Assembly (NCBI GenBank): GCA_965199805.1
Contig: CBDATO010000001.1
Location: forward strand, 744,001-808,000
DNA from: DATAZK01 sp965199805
Lineage (GTDB): Bacteria; Actinomycetota; Actinomycetes; Frankiales; Frankiaceae
Length of the DNA stretch: 64,000 nucleotides
Reading direction: 5' to 3'
The notes beneath the pieces were generated by a model, which saw only the letters and a list, made by a program, of their open reading frames with translations, had not been told where the DNA came from and did no database searches. The translations under genes and the position numbers were made by a program. Shown piece by piece: positions 52,589-60,300 of the stretch. Positions within the stretch are counted from its first letter, which is position 1. Each line of letters opens with the position of its first letter.

Positions 52589-53821
52589 TCAGCCGAGCAG
52601 CGCGTCCACGAAGGCCTCGGGCTCGAACGGCGCGAGGTCGTCCGGACCCTCGCCCAGGCCGACCAGCTTGACCGGCACGCCGAGCTCACGCTGTACCGAG
52701 ACGACGATGCCGCCCTTGGCGGTGCCGTCCAGCTTGGTGAGGACGACGCCGGTGACGTTGACGACCTCGGCGAAGACCTTGGCCTGCACCAGGGCGTTCT
52801 GCCCGGTGGTGGCGTCCAGCACGAGCAGCACCTCGTCGACCGGCGACTGCTTCTCGATGACGCGCTTGACCTTGCCGAGCTCGTCCATCAGGCCGGACTT
52901 GGTGTGCAGCCGGCCGGCGGTGTCGATCAGGACGGTGTCGACCCCGTCGGCGATGCCCTCCTTGACCGCCTCGAACGCGACGCTCGCGGGGTCGGCACCC
53001 TCGGGCCCGCGTACGGTCTCGGCGCCGACCCGGCTCCCCCACGTCTCCAGCTGGTCGGCGGCGGCGGCGCGGAACGTGTCGGCCGCGCCGAGCAGCACGG
53101 TGCGCCCGTCGGCGATGAGCACCCGGGCGAGCTTGCCGCAGGTCGTGGTCTTGCCGGTGCCGTTGACGCCGACGACCAGCACCACGGCCGGGCGACCGTC
53201 GTGGCTGGTGGCGAGGCTGCGGTCGGTGGTGGTGCCGACCTGGGCGAGCAGCTCGTCGCGCAGCAGCGCCTTCGCCTGCTCCGGGGTACGGGCGCCGAGC
53301 ACACGCACGCGCGTCTTCAGCGCCTCCACCAGCTCGGTCGCCGGGGCGACGCCCATGTCGGCGGTCAGCAGCGTGTCCTCGATCTCCTCCCAGTCGTCGT
53401 CGCCGATCGTGTCGCGCGACAGCACGGTGAGCAGACCCCGGCCGAGGGTGCTCTGGGAGCGGGCGAGGCGGGAGCGCAACCGGGTCAGCCGGCCGGCCGT
53501 GGGCAGCGGCACGTCGAGCTGCGGACCGGTGTCCTCGACCAGCGCCTCGGCCTCGGCGGGGTCGGCGGGCAGCTCGACGGTGTCGACGGCGCGTACGTAC
53601 GTGGACGGCCGGCCGTCGTCGTCGCCGACTGCGGGCTCCCGGGGCGGCGCGCTCACCGGCGGCGCGGCCGGGGCGGCGGTGCGCCCGATGCGGCGGCGGG
53701 GGGCCGTGACGACGAACGCGGCCGTCACGACGATCGCCACGACGACGATCGACAGGATGGTGATCAGGAGAGTGATGGCGAGCTCCTCGGCTTCAGCGCG
53801 GGGACGGCACAGGACGGACAC
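52589..53821 (-). CDS. ftsY: Signal recognition particle receptor FtsY
   Basis: FtsY docks ribosome–SRP complexes at the membrane. It has about 400 residues. A membrane-inserting helix starts the protein (AITLLITILSIVVVAIVVTAAFVV), followed by an acidic Pro-rich A domain. The NG domain has TLLTADMGVAPATELVEALK, GVNGTGKTTTCGKL, GAADTFRAAAADQLETW, LIDTAGRLHTKSGLMDEL and TKLDGTAKGGIVVSV. The start is unclear: GTG 53821 has no ribosome site, while a GAGGAG sits just before the hydrophobic helix with no ATG/GTG/TTG after it. The 3' end faces the shared terminator. Confidence 0.96.
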   Translation of the reverse strand: MSVLCRPRAEAEELAITLLITILSIVVVAIVVTAAFVVTAPRRRIGRTAAPAAPPVSAPPREPAVGDDDGRPSTYVRAVDTVELPADPAEAEALVEDTGPQLDVPLPTAGRLTRLRSRLARSQSTLGRGLLTVLSRDTIGDDDWEEIEDTLLTADMGVAPATELVEALKTRVRVLGARTPEQAKALLRDELLAQVGTTTDRSLATSHDGRPAVVLVVGVNGTGKTTTCGKLARVLIADGRTVLLGAADTFRAAAADQLETWGSRVGAETVRGPEGADPASVAFEAVKEGIADGVDTVLIDTAGRLHTKSGLMDELGKVKRVIEKQSPVDEVLLVLDATTGQNALVQAKVFAEVVNVTGVVLTKLDGTAKGGIVVSVQRELGVPVKLVGLGEGPDDLAPFEPEAFVDALLG

Positions 53822-53889
53822 GCCCGGACGCAGGCGCAGGTCCGCCCCCTTGCAGGCAGGCTACTGACGCGCCACCTGACCGGCAGCGG

Positions 53890-56800
53890 TCAGGCCGTCA
53901 TCCGTTCGCGCAGCCGCTGGCTGACCACGGTGGTCACGCCGTCGCGGCGCATCGTCACCCCGTACAGCGCGTCGGCGATCTCCATAGTGCGCTTCTGGTG
54001 GGTGACGATGAGCAGCTGCGAGCTGCCCCGCAGCTGCTCGACCGCATCGAGCAGCCGGCCGAGGTTGCGGTCGTCGAGCGCCGCCTCGACCTCGTCGAGC
54101 ACGTAGAACGGCGACGGCCGAGCCCGGAAGACCGCCAGCAGGAAGGCGAGCGCGGCGAGCGACCGCTCACCGCCGGACAGCAGCGACAGCCGCGAGACCC
54201 GCTTGCCGGCCGGGCGGACCTCGACCTCGATGCCGGTGAGCAGCAGGTCGTCGGGGTCGGTGAGGAACAGGCGTCCCTCACCGCCTGGGAAGAGCGTCGG
54301 GAAGACGAGGCTGAACTCGCGCGCGGTGTCCTCCAGGGCCGACGCCATGACCTCGACGACCCGGGCGTCGACGTCGCGCACGATGCCGAGCAGCTCGCGG
54401 CGGGTCTTCTGCAGGTCCTCGACCTGCTGCGCGAGGAAGGTCGAGCGCTCCTGCAGGGCCGCGTACTCCTCGAGGGCCAGCGGGTTGACGGTGCCGAGCC
54501 GGGCGAGGGCGCGCTCGGAGTCCGCGGCGCGCTTCTCCTGCGTCGGCCGGTCGTAGCTGGCGATCTGGCCCTGCTCGGTGTCCGGCGGCACGGGCAGATG
54601 CGGCCCGTACTCGGCGACGAGCGCGTCGGGGTCCATGCCCCACTCCTCGCGGCACCGCTCGTGCAATGCCTCGGTGAGCAGGCGCTGCTCGGTACGCGCC
54701 ATCTCGTCGCGGTGGCGGGCGTCGCGCAGCTGCTCGACCTCGGTTCCGAGGGTGCGCGCCTGCTCGCGTACGGCCTGCAGCTGGGCCGTCGCCGCCACCC
54801 GCTCCGCGTCGGCCTCGTCACGGGCGACACCCGCGGCGGCCAGGGAGGTGGCCAGCGCCGCGACGCTGCGCCCGGCGAGGTCGGCCACGGCTGCCGCGCG
54901 CTCGGCGGCGGTGGCGCGCTCGGCCCGGCGCCGCTCGGCCACCGCGCGCGCCTGACGTTCGGAGGCCGCAGCGCGTCCGAGCGACGCGGCCCGGCCTGCA
55001 GCCGCCTTCGCCTGCTCCTGGGCGACGCCCGCGGCCAGCTTCAGCTCGACCTCGGTGGCACGCGCCACCTCCACCGTCGCGACCAGGGCGGCGCGCTCGG
55101 CCGGATCGGCCTCCACCGGCTCCGGCGCCTCGGTGGCGGCGGCCAGTCGCTCGGAGAGCGTCGCCACCTCGGCCTCGTGACGACTCGCGGCCGCCACCAG
55201 CTCGACGCGGGTGCGTTCGATCCGCTCGGCCTCCGCGATCGCCGACCGCGCGGCCGACGTGGCCCGGGCCAGGGCGTCCTGGTGGGCGGCGATGGCGGCG
55301 TCCGAGTCGTGCAGCTGGGTCAGCGCGGCGGCGACGTCGGCCGCGTGCCGGGCCCGGGTCGCCTCCGCGGCGTCCAGCAGGGTGGCGATCTCTGTGAGCG
55401 CCGCCTCGGCCTGCTCGACACGCGCCTGCGCCTCGGCCACGGCTGCCCGCACGGCGAGCGGCGACGCCGGGGCCAGTGCGCCGCCGCTCGCCCTCCCGCC
55501 CCCGAGGACGTCCCCGGCGCGGGTCACGGCGACGAGCTCCGGCGACTGCGTCACCAGTGCGTGGGCGGCTTCGAGATCGGCGACGACCACCATGTCCTGC
55601 AGCAGCCGCCCGAGGCTGGCGCGCAGCCCGTCGGCGGCGGCGGTCGGCACGGAGGCCCGTACGCCGACGAGGTCGGCCACCCACGTGGCGCCGGCGGGCA
55701 GCGCCGGACGCGTCCCGACCGCCGGTGGCGCGCCGCTGATCAGCACCGATACGCGGGCCGACGCGACCGCGGCGGACTGCAGGGCGGAGACGGCCGCTTC
55801 CGGCGTCGCGGCCGCCAGCCCGTCCACCAGGCTGCCGAGCGCGGCGGAGACGGCGCCCTCGGCCCCGGGCACCACGTCGAGCACGTCGGCGGCGGCACCG
55901 AGCACTCCGGCGGGACCCGCCTCGAGGATGGCCGCGGTGCCGTCGTCCGGGACGAGCGAGCGCTGCCAGGCCTGCAGCGTCGCGAGTGCGCTGAGCCGCT
56001 CCTGCTCGGCGGTCCGCTGCCGGGCGACGGCCTGCTCGGCCTGCTCGCGTACGGACTCGAGCGCCTCCTCCGCCGCCGCGTGCACCCCGTCGAGGGCCAC
56101 CTCAGCGGCGTCCAGGGTCTCGAGCTCGGCGGCGGCTGCCGCGGCGTCGGCCTCGCGCTCGGCGGCGCGGTCACGGGCGGCGCGGGCGGTCTCCTGGAGC
56201 CGGCTGTCCTCCGCCGCCGCCGACGCGAGGCGGCCGCGGGCGGTGTCGAGGGAGCCGCTGAGCCGGGCGAGACCCTCCCGGCGGTCGGCAGCCGCCCGGG
56301 CCGCGGCCCGCTGACGCTCGTCGTAGCCGGTCAGGGCGGCCTCGGCGGCGACCCGTTCGGCGCGGGCGGCCTCCAGCCGGTGCAGGGCGTCGGCGGACTG
56401 CGCGGCCAGGGTCTGCTGCTCGCGCTGCGCGGTCGCGGCCTCGGCGTCGAGCTGATCGGGATCGCGGCCGTGCTGAACCGGCTCCGGGGCGCCGAGGTAG
56501 GACGCGCGCTGCTGGGCCAGCGCCTGCACGGCGGCGAGGCGCTCGGCGAGCCGGCCGAGCGCGTGCCAGGTGGACGACGTCTGCTCGGCCCGGGTGGTGC
56601 CCGCGATGGCAGCACTGCTCAGGGTCTCGTCGGCCTGCTGCGCGGCGGCGAGCTGCTTCTCACCCTCGGCCAGCCGGTGGTGCAGCGCCTGGTCGGCCTC
56701 GCCCCGCGCCGCCAGGGCCTTGCCGGCACCGACGACGTCATCGGCGAGCAGGCGCAGCCGGGCGTCGCGCAGCGCCGCCTGCACCATGCCGGCCTTGCGC

Positions 56801-57435
56801 GCCGCCTCCGCCTGCCGGCCGAGCGGACCGAGCTGGCGGCGCAGCTCGGCGGTGAGGTCCTCGAGCCGTTCGATGCTGGTCGCCGTGGTGTCCAGCTTGC
56901 GGAGGGCGCGCTCCTTGCGCTTGCGGTGCTTGAGGACGCCGGCCGCCTCCTCGACGAAGCCGCGCCGGTCCTCGGGACGCGCGCCGAGCACGGCGTCGAG
57001 CGAGCCCTGACCGACGATGACGTGCATCTCGCGTCCGATGCCGCTGTCGGACAGCAGCTCCTGCACGTCGAGCAGCCGGCAGGACGTGCCGTTGATCGTG
57101 TACTCGGACTCCCCGGAGCGGTACATCAGCCGCCCGATGGTGACCTCGGTGTACTCGATCGGCAGCGCGCCGTCGGAGTTGTCGATGGTCAGCTGCACCT
57201 CGGCCCGGCCGAGCGGCGGACGCCCCGGCGAGCCGGCGAAGATGACGTCTTCCATCTTCCCGCCGCGCAGCGCCTTCGCGCCCTGCTCGCCGAGCACCCA
57301 GGCGATGGCGTCGACGACATTGCTCTTGCCCGAGCCGTTGGGCCCGACCACGCAGGTCAGACCCGGCTCGAGGGCCAGGGTCGTCGACCCGGCGAACGAC
57401 TTGAAGCCGCGCAGGGTGAGGGTCTTCAGGTGCAT
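53890..57435 (-). CDS. smc: Chromosome segregation ATPase SMC
   Basis: SMC (1181 residues) forms the condensin ring with ScpA and ScpB that compacts and segregates the chromosome. The N-terminal ATPase half has LKTLTLRGFKSFAGST and Walker A in VVGPNGSGKSNVVDAIAWVLGEQ. Two long coiled coils flank a hinge near residues 490–650 (LGAAADVLDVVPGAEGAVSAALG...ALVTQSPELVAVTRAGDVLGGG). The C-terminal half has LSLLSGGERSLAALAFLLAVF and Walker B FYVLDEVEAALDD. Ala-rich coiled coils are typical of high-GC genomes. It starts at ATG 57435 without a ribosome site. Confidence 0.97.
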   Translation of the reverse strand: MHLKTLTLRGFKSFAGSTTLALEPGLTCVVGPNGSGKSNVVDAIAWVLGEQGAKALRGGKMEDVIFAGSPGRPPLGRAEVQLTIDNSDGALPIEYTEVTIGRLMYRSGESEYTINGTSCRLLDVQELLSDSGIGREMHVIVGQGSLDAVLGARPEDRRGFVEEAAGVLKHRKRKERALRKLDTTATSIERLEDLTAELRRQLGPLGRQAEAARKAGMVQAALRDARLRLLADDVVGAGKALAARGEADQALHHRLAEGEKQLAAAQQADETLSSAAIAGTTRAEQTSSTWHALGRLAERLAAVQALAQQRASYLGAPEPVQHGRDPDQLDAEAATAQREQQTLAAQSADALHRLEAARAERVAAEAALTGYDERQRAAARAAADRREGLARLSGSLDTARGRLASAAAEDSRLQETARAARDRAAEREADAAAAAAELETLDAAEVALDGVHAAAEEALESVREQAEQAVARQRTAEQERLSALATLQAWQRSLVPDDGTAAILEAGPAGVLGAAADVLDVVPGAEGAVSAALGSLVDGLAAATPEAAVSALQSAAVASARVSVLISGAPPAVGTRPALPAGATWVADLVGVRASVPTAAADGLRASLGRLLQDMVVVADLEAAHALVTQSPELVAVTRAGDVLGGGRASGGALAPASPLAVRAAVAEAQARVEQAEAALTEIATLLDAAEATRARHAADVAAALTQLHDSDAAIAAHQDALARATSAARSAIAEAERIERTRVELVAAASRHEAEVATLSERLAAATEAPEPVEADPAERAALVATVEVARATEVELKLAAGVAQEQAKAAAGRAASLGRAAASERQARAVAERRRAERATAAERAAAVADLAGRSVAALATSLAAAGVARDEADAERVAATAQLQAVREQARTLGTEVEQLRDARHRDEMARTEQRLLTEALHERCREEWGMDPDALVAEYGPHLPVPPDTEQGQIASYDRPTQEKRAADSERALARLGTVNPLALEEYAALQERSTFLAQQVEDLQKTRRELLGIVRDVDARVVEVMASALEDTAREFSLVFPTLFPGGEGRLFLTDPDDLLLTGIEVEVRPAGKRVSRLSLLSGGERSLAALAFLLAVFRARPSPFYVLDEVEAALDDRNLGRLLDAVEQLRGSSQLLIVTHQKRTMEIADALYGVTMRRDGVTTVVSQRLRERMTA

Positions 57436-57450
57436 CGCTGCTGAACGCTA
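57436..57450 (-). promoter_or_regulatory. Possible -10 element for a leaderless smc transcript
   Basis: TAGCGT (57450–57445) ends nine bases before the smc ATG, and no Shine-Dalgarno lies between. This spacing fits a leaderless start, which is common in actinobacteria. A CTTGTT 16 bases further up is a poor -35. Confidence 0.3.
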
Positions 57451-57465
57451 ACGGCGCACCCGGTC

Positions 57466-57501
57466 AAACAAGAGGAGGACGCCCCGATGGGACGTCCTCC
57501 T
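57466..57501 (-). terminator. Hairpin after the small coiled-coil gene
   Basis: AGGAGGACG (57473–57481) and CGTCCTCCT (57493–57501) form a perfect nine-base stem. On the minus strand it is followed by the T-rich CTTGTTTG. It lies between the gene at 57559–57756 and smc. Confidence 0.7.
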
Positions 57502-57558
57502 GAAGAATCGGCCGGCCACCCGCGGTGGAGATCGCGGGGCGCTTTCGGCCGGGCCGGC

Positions 57559-57756
57559 TCAGGTGAGAACCGGCTCCTTGTCGAGCTCGCGGAGCTCGAG
57601 GCTCACGTCGACCTGCGACGCCAGGACCTCGTTGACAGCAAGGGTGCGCTCGAGCTCGCGCTCGAGGTCACGTACTCGCGTGCGGAGCCGGTGTACCTCC
57701 GCGACGAGGCGGGCGTCGTTGCCGGCGCCGACATGACCGAACAAGGCTTTCGCCAT
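57559..57756 (-). CDS. Small coiled-coil protein, conserved hypothetical
   Basis: This 65-residue protein starts at ATG 57756 with GGAGG eight bases upstream. It begins MAKALFGHVGAGNDARLVAEVHRLRTRVRDLE and then forms a heptad-like coiled coil (LERELERTLAVNEVLASQV) ending in a short acidic tail (ELRELDKEPVLT). Similar small proteins of this MAKALxGxVG type occur in actinobacteria, but I know no function. It may be an accessory oligomer. Its own terminator separates it from smc. Confidence 0.75.
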   Translation of the reverse strand: MAKALFGHVGAGNDARLVAEVHRLRTRVRDLERELERTLAVNEVLASQVDVSLELRELDKEPVLT

Positions 57757-57937
57757 TTGGGGGTCCTCCACGATGAGCGACCGAACATCAGCGCACCAGA
57801 CGGCGCCGGTTCAATTTCGATTATCAGAATCGCACGATTAGGGCATGGTCGTCAAGGGTCCCCGAGCGGGCGTTCACGCGGAATTCGCAGGTCACACGCG
57901 TCTCGCGACGTGTCCTGCGTTACACGGGCGGCTCGCC

Positions 57938-58288
57938 TCAGCGTTCGACGAACCCGGTGACCCCGGCTTTGACGTCCGACCACCGCTCCGTCACCCCGTC
58001 CACCCGCCCGGGCCGGTTGCCGCCGGCGGCCGGCGGTGCGGTGAGGCGCGCGAGGAGCTCCCGGCAGGCGGCCGAGGCGCCTTGCGCCACCACCTCGACC
58101 CTGCCGTCGGGCAGGTTGCGCGCCCAACCGGTGAGCTGCAGCTCGAGCGCCTGCGAGCGTGTCCACCACCGGAAGCCGACGCCCTGCACGTGACCCCGCA
58201 CCCACGCCGTCAGGCGGACAGGGGTCTGCCCGCCCGGCGTGAGAGACTGGGCCGGAAGTCGGTCGGCATCGCGAGGGGATTCGGTCAT
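57938..58288 (-). CDS. Acylphosphatase
   Basis: Acylphosphatase hydrolyses acyl phosphates such as acetyl phosphate. The protein is 116 residues from ATG 58288. After a hydrophilic N-terminus of about 25 residues, VRLTAWVRGHVQGVGFRWWTRSQALEL carries the phosphate loop and catalytic Arg, and LTGWARNLPDGRVEVVAQG the catalytic Asn. The last third (VTERWSDVKAGVTGFVER) completes the fold. The gene is conserved beside smc and mutM in actinobacteria. Its start codon overlaps that of the divergent lipoprotein gene. Confidence 0.92.
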   Translation of the reverse strand: MTESPRDADRLPAQSLTPGGQTPVRLTAWVRGHVQGVGFRWWTRSQALELQLTGWARNLPDGRVEVVAQGASAACRELLARLTAPPAAGGNRPGRVDGVTERWSDVKAGVTGFVER

Positions 58289-58623
58289 TGCGCAGCGACG
58301 ATAAGCCGCAGCAGTCCACGGGTAGCCGCCGCCGGTTGGCGGTGAGCCTCGCCGGTCTCGCCGCGTTCCCGGTCCTGCTGATGGCCTGCGGCAACGCCGA
58401 CCACAAGGTCGGCAACGACACCCGGCCGGATCCGCGTGCCGCCACCGAAGGCGCCCAGACCGCGCTGCCGGCACCGGTCAGCGGGGTGCCCGCGGTGGAG
58501 CCCACTGCGATCTCGGGCGTCACGCAGCAGCAGGCCCCGGTCGAGGGCGACCCGGCCCAGGCCATCCCGCCGGAGGACCTGGTCAGTGAGCAGGGCTTCG
58601 GCGAGCGCAACGGCAACAACTAG
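58288..58623 (+). CDS. Small lipoprotein, unknown function
   Basis: This 111-residue ORF starts at TTG 58288, which has GAGGGG nine bases upstream. A basic N-terminus (GSRRR) and the hydrophobic stretch LAVSLAGLAAFPVLLMAC end in a lipobox Cys. The rest is a Pro/Gln/Glu-rich mature part with no fold I recognise (EPTAISGVTQQQAPVEGDPAQAIPPEDL). It is probably anchored outside the membrane. The next plus-strand gene is mutM, 38 bases on. A later GTG would leave too short a signal peptide, so the TTG is preferred. Confidence 0.65.
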   Translation: MRSDDKPQQSTGSRRRLAVSLAGLAAFPVLLMACGNADHKVGNDTRPDPRAATEGAQTALPAPVSGVPAVEPTAISGVTQQQAPVEGDPAQAIPPEDLVSEQGFGERNGNN

Positions 58624-58661
58624 CTCCGCCGCCGCCGCTCTGCCATACCGGTTCGGCACCC

Positions 58662-59516
58662 GTGCCTGAGCTGCCCGAGGTCGAGACGGTACGGCGTGGC
58701 CTGGCCCGCTGGGTCGTCGGCCGCACCGTGCAGTCGGCCGAGGTGCTGCACCCGCGCGCCGTCCGGCGCCACGTCGCCGGAGCCGACGACTTCGCCGCGC
58801 TGCTGGCGGGGCAGCGGGTCGCCGCGGCGATGCGGCGCGGCAAGTTCCTGTGGCTCCCGCTGTCCTCGGGTGACGCCCTGGTCGCCCATCTCGGGATGAG
58901 CGGCCAGCTGCTGGTCGAGAACGACGACGCCCCCGACGAGAAGCACCTGCGGGTCCGCCTGCGCTTCACGGACGGCGATCCCGAGCTCCGCTTCGTCGAC
59001 CAGCGCACCTTCGGCGGCCTGTCCGTCGCCGCGGGAGGCGCGGCCCTGCCCGGCTCCCTCGCGCACATCGGGCTCGACCCGATCGACCCCGACTTCGACG
59101 ACGACGCCTTCGTCGCCGGGCTGCGGCGCCGGCGTACCGGCGTCAAGCGCGCCCTGCTCGACCAGACGCTGACCAGCGGGATCGGCAACATCTACGCCGA
59201 CGAGGCGCTGTGGATCGCCCAGGTGCACTGGGCCCGCGCCACCGAGAACCTGCCGCGTCCGGTCTGCCGGCGGTTGCTCGCCGCCGTACGCGAGGTGCTG
59301 TCCGCAGCCATCGACGCGGGCGGCACGTCGTTCGACGCGCTGTACGTGAACGTCAACGGCCAGTCCGGCTACTTCGACCGCTCGCTGCACGCGTACGGCC
59401 GCGAGGGCGAGCCGTGCGACCGGTGCGGCACCCCGATCCGGCGTTCCAAGTTCATGGGCCGGTCGTCGTACTGGTGCCCGAAGGACCAGCCGCAGCCCCG
59501 CCACCCGCACTACTGA
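58662..59516 (+). CDS. mutM: Formamidopyrimidine-DNA glycosylase (Fpg/MutM)
   Basis: MutM excises 8-oxoguanine and formamidopyrimidines and cuts the abasic site. It has 284 residues. PELPEVETVRRGL supplies the catalytic N-terminal Pro and Glu3. The helix-two-turn-helix is in LLDQTLTSGIGNIYADEALW and the conserved Lys in FLWLPLSSGDALVAHLGMSGQLL. The zinc segment is CDRCGTPIRRSKF...YWCPKDQ: three Cys are present but the usual fourth is Asp. The start is GTG 58662. It is convergent with rnc, seven bases apart, so the zinc-ligand change is inside a clearly bounded gene. Confidence 0.94.
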   Translation: MPELPEVETVRRGLARWVVGRTVQSAEVLHPRAVRRHVAGADDFAALLAGQRVAAAMRRGKFLWLPLSSGDALVAHLGMSGQLLVENDDAPDEKHLRVRLRFTDGDPELRFVDQRTFGGLSVAAGGAALPGSLAHIGLDPIDPDFDDDAFVAGLRRRRTGVKRALLDQTLTSGIGNIYADEALWIAQVHWARATENLPRPVCRRLLAAVREVLSAAIDAGGTSFDALYVNVNGQSGYFDRSLHAYGREGEPCDRCGTPIRRSKFMGRSSYWCPKDQPQPRHPHY

Positions 59517-59523
59517 GCGGGCG

Positions 59524-60300
59524 CTACTGCTGAGGGGCGTCCCGATCCTCGGCCTGCAGGGCGGCGAGCGCACCGGCCGCGGCCTGCTGCTCGGCCTCCT
59601 TCTTGCTGCTGCCCACGCCTTCGCCCAACGGGCGGCCCGCGAGCCGCGCGACGGCGACGAACTCCTTGGCGTGGTCGGGCCCGGACTCGGCGACGACGTA
59701 CTCGGGCGGGCCGAGGCCGCGCACCGCGGAGCTCTCCTGCAGCGCCGTCTTCCAGTCGAAGCCGCTCTGCGGATTGCGGGAGCCGGTGAGCAGCGGCTGG
59801 AAGAGCTCGAGCACCAGCCGGGTGGCCGCCGCGATCCCACCGTCGACGTACGTCGCGCCGATGACCGCCTCGAGCGTGTCGGCCAGGATGCTCGGCTTGT
59901 CGTGCCCGCCGGTCGACTGCTCGCCGCGGCCGAGGTGGATGTACGCCCCGAGCCCGCTGGGCACGCCGTCGTCGCCGGCACCGGCCGTCACCGGGTCGAC
60001 CGCGCCGATCGTCCGGGCGACCCCCGCCAGCGCTTTCATGTTCACGATCGAAGCCCGCAGCTTGGCGAGCTGCCCCTCCGGCAGGTCCGGGTAGCGGTGG
60101 TAGAGCGAGTCGGTGACGACCAGGCCCAGCACCGAGTCGCCGAGGAACTCCAGCCGCTCGTTGGTCGGGAGGCCGCCGTTCTCGTACGCGTACGAGCGGT
60201 GGGTGAGCGCCCGCGTCATGAGCTCCTCGGAGCAGCTCACGTCCAGCGCGGCGATGAGCCCGGCCACGGGCTGCGGCTCGGGCGGCGTGGGACGGGGCAT
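59524..60300 (-). CDS. rnc: Ribonuclease III
   Basis: RNase III cleaves double-stranded RNA and processes rRNA precursors. It has 258 residues. The catalytic signature is NERLEFLGDSVLGLVV, with TLEAVIGATYVDGG giving the second acidic cluster. The C-terminal double-stranded RNA-binding domain contains KTALQESSAVRGLGPPEYV and VGSSKKEAEQQAAAGALAALQ. Its start shares one base with the stop of the PlsX-like gene. Length is at the upper normal range because of a Pro-rich N-terminus. Confidence 0.97.
   Translation of the reverse strand: MPRPTPPEPQPVAGLIAALDVSCSEELMTRALTHRSYAYENGGLPTNERLEFLGDSVLGLVVTDSLYHRYPDLPEGQLAKLRASIVNMKALAGVARTIGAVDPVTAGAGDDGVPSGLGAYIHLGRGEQSTGGHDKPSILADTLEAVIGATYVDGGIAAATRLVLELFQPLLTGSRNPQSGFDWKTALQESSAVRGLGPPEYVVAESGPDHAKEFVAVARLAGRPLGEGVGSSKKEAEQQAAAGALAALQAEDRDAPQQ

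Noticed and set aside
53998..57444. Long open frame on the plus strand opposite smc
   Set aside because: It is the antisense shadow of smc, caused by high GC and Ala-rich coiled coils. It has no domain, no ribosome site and low-complexity Gly/Arg content.
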